In this document: positions 34,967 through 36,690 of the stretch, in pieces
Numbering within the stretch: the stretch's first letter is position 1
Layout: each line of letters begins with the position of its first letter
Assembly (NCBI GenBank): GCA_013152085.1
Contig: JAADHC010000023.1
Coordinates: 1-36,690, forward strand
DNA from: Chlorobiota bacterium
GTDB lineage: Bacteria > Bacteroidota > Bacteroidia > Bacteroidales > VadinHA17
Length of the DNA stretch: 36,690 bases
Direction: 5' to 3'
Program-made: the position numbers and the translations under genes
Notes under the pieces: model-generated
Told to the model about the DNA's origin: nothing
Database searches by the model: none
The model's input: only the letters and a program-made list of their open reading frames with translations

Positions 34967-35124
34967 CAAAGCCGCAGAGGAAAGACATAAAAAACAACTT
35001 TTAACTTATCTGAAACTTACAGGAATAAAACTAGGGTTATTAATAAATTTTAACGAGGCATTGATCAAAAACGGTATAACCAGAATTGTAAATAATCTTT
35101 AATAGTATGTCCTCTGTGGCTTTG
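34967..35124. repeat. Inverted repeat flanking the GxxExxY remnant
   Basis: CAAAGCCGCAGAGG (34967-34980) and CCTCTGTGGCTTTG (35111-35124) are inverted copies with 13 of 14 bases matching. They enclose the remnant reading frame almost exactly. Confidence 0.65.
34986..35102 (+). pseudogene. C-terminal remnant of a GxxExxY (PDDEXK_3) family gene
   Basis: The plus frame from 34986 encodes 38 residues, HKKQLLTYLKLTGIKLGLL then INFNEALIKNGITRIVNNL, and a stop. This is the well-conserved end of the GxxExxY family (H.aQLLtYLkltg.klGLLINF....k.Gi.RivN), proteins of the PD-(D/E)XK superfamily with unknown function. The N-terminal two thirds, including the GxxExxY and nuclease-core motifs, are missing; upstream sequence in the same frame shows no similarity. 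The remnant suggests a deletion that kept the 5' flanking repeat and the 3' end. The remaining sequence in the 34811-34966 gap holds no gene I can recognise. Confidence 0.75.
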
Positions 35125-35144
35125 CGTCTCTGCGAGAAAAACAT

Positions 35145-35260
35145 AAGTTTGACCGGCTGCATTTCTCCTCCCGCTATTCAGCCCTTTTATCATTGTCTGC
35201 TGATTGCTCGTGCAGCTCCGCTACTCTCGCGATCTGGTGCGGGGGGCATCAAATCAACAA
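35145..35260. repeat. Left flanking repeats of the ATPase gene
   Basis: Two modules are present: AAGTTTGACCGGCTGCA at 35145-35161, and a ~70-bp module at 35191-35260 with GATTGCTCGTGCAG, then CTCGCGATC, a G run and a CAACAA end. Both recur in the same orientation beyond the ATPase gene (36670-36686 and 36551-36617), but in the opposite order. Confidence 0.75.
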
Positions 35261-35270
35261 TTATTCAAAA

Positions 35271-36389
35271 TTAACTATTGATTATTTTTTCCTTTATCCA
35301 AAATTCAAACAAAGGATCAGCTAAATAATAATGATCCTTCCCTTTTATCAGGATCCCTGTTCCGGTAAGTCTTTTCAAAGCCCTGCCCAGATTCACTTTT
35401 CTTGTATCAATGTGTGAATACAAAGATTTTCTGTATTTGACCACTGCCATGATGGCCCGGACCTGTTCATTGCTTTTGCTGATATCTTCCCATTGCTTTT
35501 CCAGATAATTATTTTCTATAATCAGCAATTGTTTTAACAAATCTTTCAACGAAAAATCTTCCGTCACCCGCCCCACAGATTTATTCAATAAAAGCTGCTG
35601 TATGATTAGTTTTGTATAATAGGGGTGCCCTTTGGTAAAATCCAGAATCCGGTCAATCTGGTTTTCATGATATGTTATATTATATTCTCTGAAGATACCG
35701 GTTATGTATGTTTTAAAGTCCTGTCTGTCAATATACCCGAGAGGAATTATTCTTGCAAAACGGAAAAACGGGGAATTTTTCTTCACAAACAGGTTCTCCA
35801 TTACTGATTCGTAACTTCCTGAAAAAAAATAAGTTGCATGTTTCTGCATTTGTATCTTCGACCGTATCATTTTAACAATGTGGTCCCCGTCATATTTCCT
35901 GATATCTCCAAATTCATCAAATGCACAAATAATCCTCCGGTCATATTTTGCCGGATAATTGTTTATAAAATCAATACTTTCAGAAAAAAGTTCCCAGATA
36001 TTAGGTTCAGGGGTGCTGTATTTCAAAAGAAACTCAAAACTTTCAATGGTTTGTTTTAATTCAATGTTTCGGAATATTTCTCCGATATCTCCTGAAATCT
36101 TTTTGAAAACCTTACCTAATTTCCTGTTTTGCAAGACTTCTTCAGTAATTTTATGGGATACTGAGGTAAGATCAGGCGAAAGAAAGACATCTATAAAAGC
36201 TGTGTAAAAATCACGTCTTTTCAATCTATCCAGAATTTCAAGAACCAAAGAAGTTTTTCCAAACCTTCTGGGGGCTATAAGCACAACGCTTTGTCCTTGC
36301 AATAAAAGTTCACTGATTGTTAAAATTTCATCTTTTCGCCCAACAAACTGCTTCCCTCTTACCGGTTTCCCAGCCTGGATTTGTTTCAT
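35271..36389 (-). CDS. AAA+ ATPase of the archaeal-ATPase (PF01637-like) family
   Basis: From the Met at 36389 the product is 372 residues. It opens with GKPVRGKQFVGRKDEILTI, then Walker A APRRFGKTS, Walker B IICAFDEFGD, a sensor-like FFSGSYESV, and a C-terminal winged helix (NLGRALKRLTGTGILIKGKDHYYLADPLFEFWIKE). These belong to the STAND-related archaeal ATPase family, multi-copy in some archaea and Bacteroidota; their functions are mostly unknown. The upstream in-frame extension to 36437 would overlap the promoter, so the downstream start was chosen. The gene stands alone with its own promoter, palindromes and flanking direct repeats. Confidence 0.88.
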   Translation of the reverse strand: MKQIQAGKPVRGKQFVGRKDEILTISELLLQGQSVVLIAPRRFGKTSLVLEILDRLKRRDFYTAFIDVFLSPDLTSVSHKITEEVLQNRKLGKVFKKISGDIGEIFRNIELKQTIESFEFLLKYSTPEPNIWELFSESIDFINNYPAKYDRRIICAFDEFGDIRKYDGDHIVKMIRSKIQMQKHATYFFSGSYESVMENLFVKKNSPFFRFARIIPLGYIDRQDFKTYITGIFREYNITYHENQIDRILDFTKGHPYYTKLIIQQLLLNKSVGRVTEDFSLKDLLKQLLIIENNYLEKQWEDISKSNEQVRAIMAVVKYRKSLYSHIDTRKVNLGRALKRLTGTGILIKGKDHYYLADPLFEFWIKEKIINS

Positions 36390-36407
36390 AATTTTCAGTT
36401 TTTTTAA

Positions 36408-36437
36408 CAAAGATAATACAATTCTTGTATGATACAA
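36408..36437 (-). promoter_or_regulatory. Promoter of the ATPase gene
   Basis: On the minus strand TTG (36437 to 36435), 19 bp, then TATCTTTG (36415 to 36408), a full consensus match. It lies 18 bases from the chosen start codon. Confidence 0.7.
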
Positions 36438-36476
36438 TATCTGTATTATAATTATACAACTATTTTCGTATGATAC
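36425..36476. promoter_or_regulatory. Palindromic operator-like sites over the ATPase promoter
   Basis: TTGTATGATACAA (36425-36437) is a perfect palindrome around a central base and covers the -33 element. A second GTATGATAC palindrome lies at 36468-36476, 42 bases further upstream, with the palindrome TATAATTATA between them. The spacing is about four helical turns, as expected for a cooperative repressor or self-binding DNA protein. Confidence 0.5.
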
Positions 36477-36550
36477 AGGTTTTGTATTATTTTCGTTTCA
36501 GCACATTCTTTAGCACGCCTGACCGTTCCGGTTTTTATATTTCATGTTTT

Positions 36551-36686
36551 CATTGTTCCGGATTGCTCGTGCAGTACCTGCACTCGCGATCCGGACGGGG
36601 GGGTCTTAAACCAACAAAGCCATTGCCTCCGGCAACTTCGCCTTTTCTTTTTTCCCGCCTTTGCCAAACAAGTTTGACCGGCTGCA
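36551..36686. repeat. Right flanking repeats of the ATPase gene
   Basis: The module at 36551-36617 repeats the left copy and adds a clean hairpin: CCGGATTGCTCGTGCAG (36558-36574) pairs with CTGCACTCGCGATCCGG (36578-36594) at 14 of 17 positions. AAGTTTGACCGGCTGCA recurs at 36670-36686, identical to the left copy over 17 bases. The rest of 36438-36690 contains no gene I can support. Confidence 0.75.
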
Positions 36687-36690
36687 AAAA

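Overview
The window reads as part of a chromosome from the phylum Bacteroidota (Bacteroidetes), probably an anaerobic or environmental member near Bacteroidales/Marinilabiliales. The signs are: a type IX secretion (T9SS) cargo protein with SprB repeats next to a PorP/SprF-family partner; promoters of the Bacteroidota kind (TTG or TTTG, about 19 bp, then TAnnTTTG); a 617-residue three-domain IspG; a KMGKS-type CysS; a TraR/DksA-like protein that has lost most zinc cysteines; and a SusC-type TonB plug protein. The genus cannot be fixed from the sequence alone.

Layout. 1-5193 (+) is a tight run: the 3' part of a giant SprB-repeat, T9SS type B-sorted surface protein, a PorP/SprF outer-membrane protein, a DUF4296 lipoprotein and an amidohydrolase-fold protein that has lost its metal site. 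A hemerythrin (-) follows. 5916-9243 holds two envelope-polysaccharide genes (sugar transferase and Wzi-like barrel). 9255-12137 has an SDR epimerase (-), riboflavin synthase and a short sensor kinase. 12268-16826 is ileS, a TraR/DksA-like gene and lspA. 16941-17820 (-) is a membrane protein with a winged-helix regulator, followed by a DUF2147 protein (-). rnr and a TetR regulator overlap (-). A patatin-like lipase and a stand-alone TonB plug protein follow (+).

22883-23400 is a decayed tRNA locus: a GIY-YIG fragment, tRNA-Met(CAT), and a second copy of the tRNA 5' edge set off by a palindromic insert. 23463-25931 (-) is an operon of mtnA, a class II aldolase and mtnP, which together convert methylthioadenosine to methylthioribulose-1-phosphate and onward. 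A HAD hydrolase (+) and ispG (-) come next. A 1544-residue fusion protein (two solute-binding-like domains, beta-propeller, Y_Y_Y, one membrane helix, SpoIIE phosphatase) occupies 28679-33313.

The right end looks accessory or damaged. cysS carries two frameshifts; a 38-codon remnant of a GxxExxY-family gene sits between inverted repeats; and an AAA+ ATPase gene with its own promoter and palindromic operators is flanked by two kinds of direct repeat.

No complete insertion sequence, integrase, CRISPR array or rRNA gene was seen. The strongest leads for new biology are the fusion phosphatase, the mtn operon, the repeat-flanked ATPase cassette and the tRNA-edge duplication.
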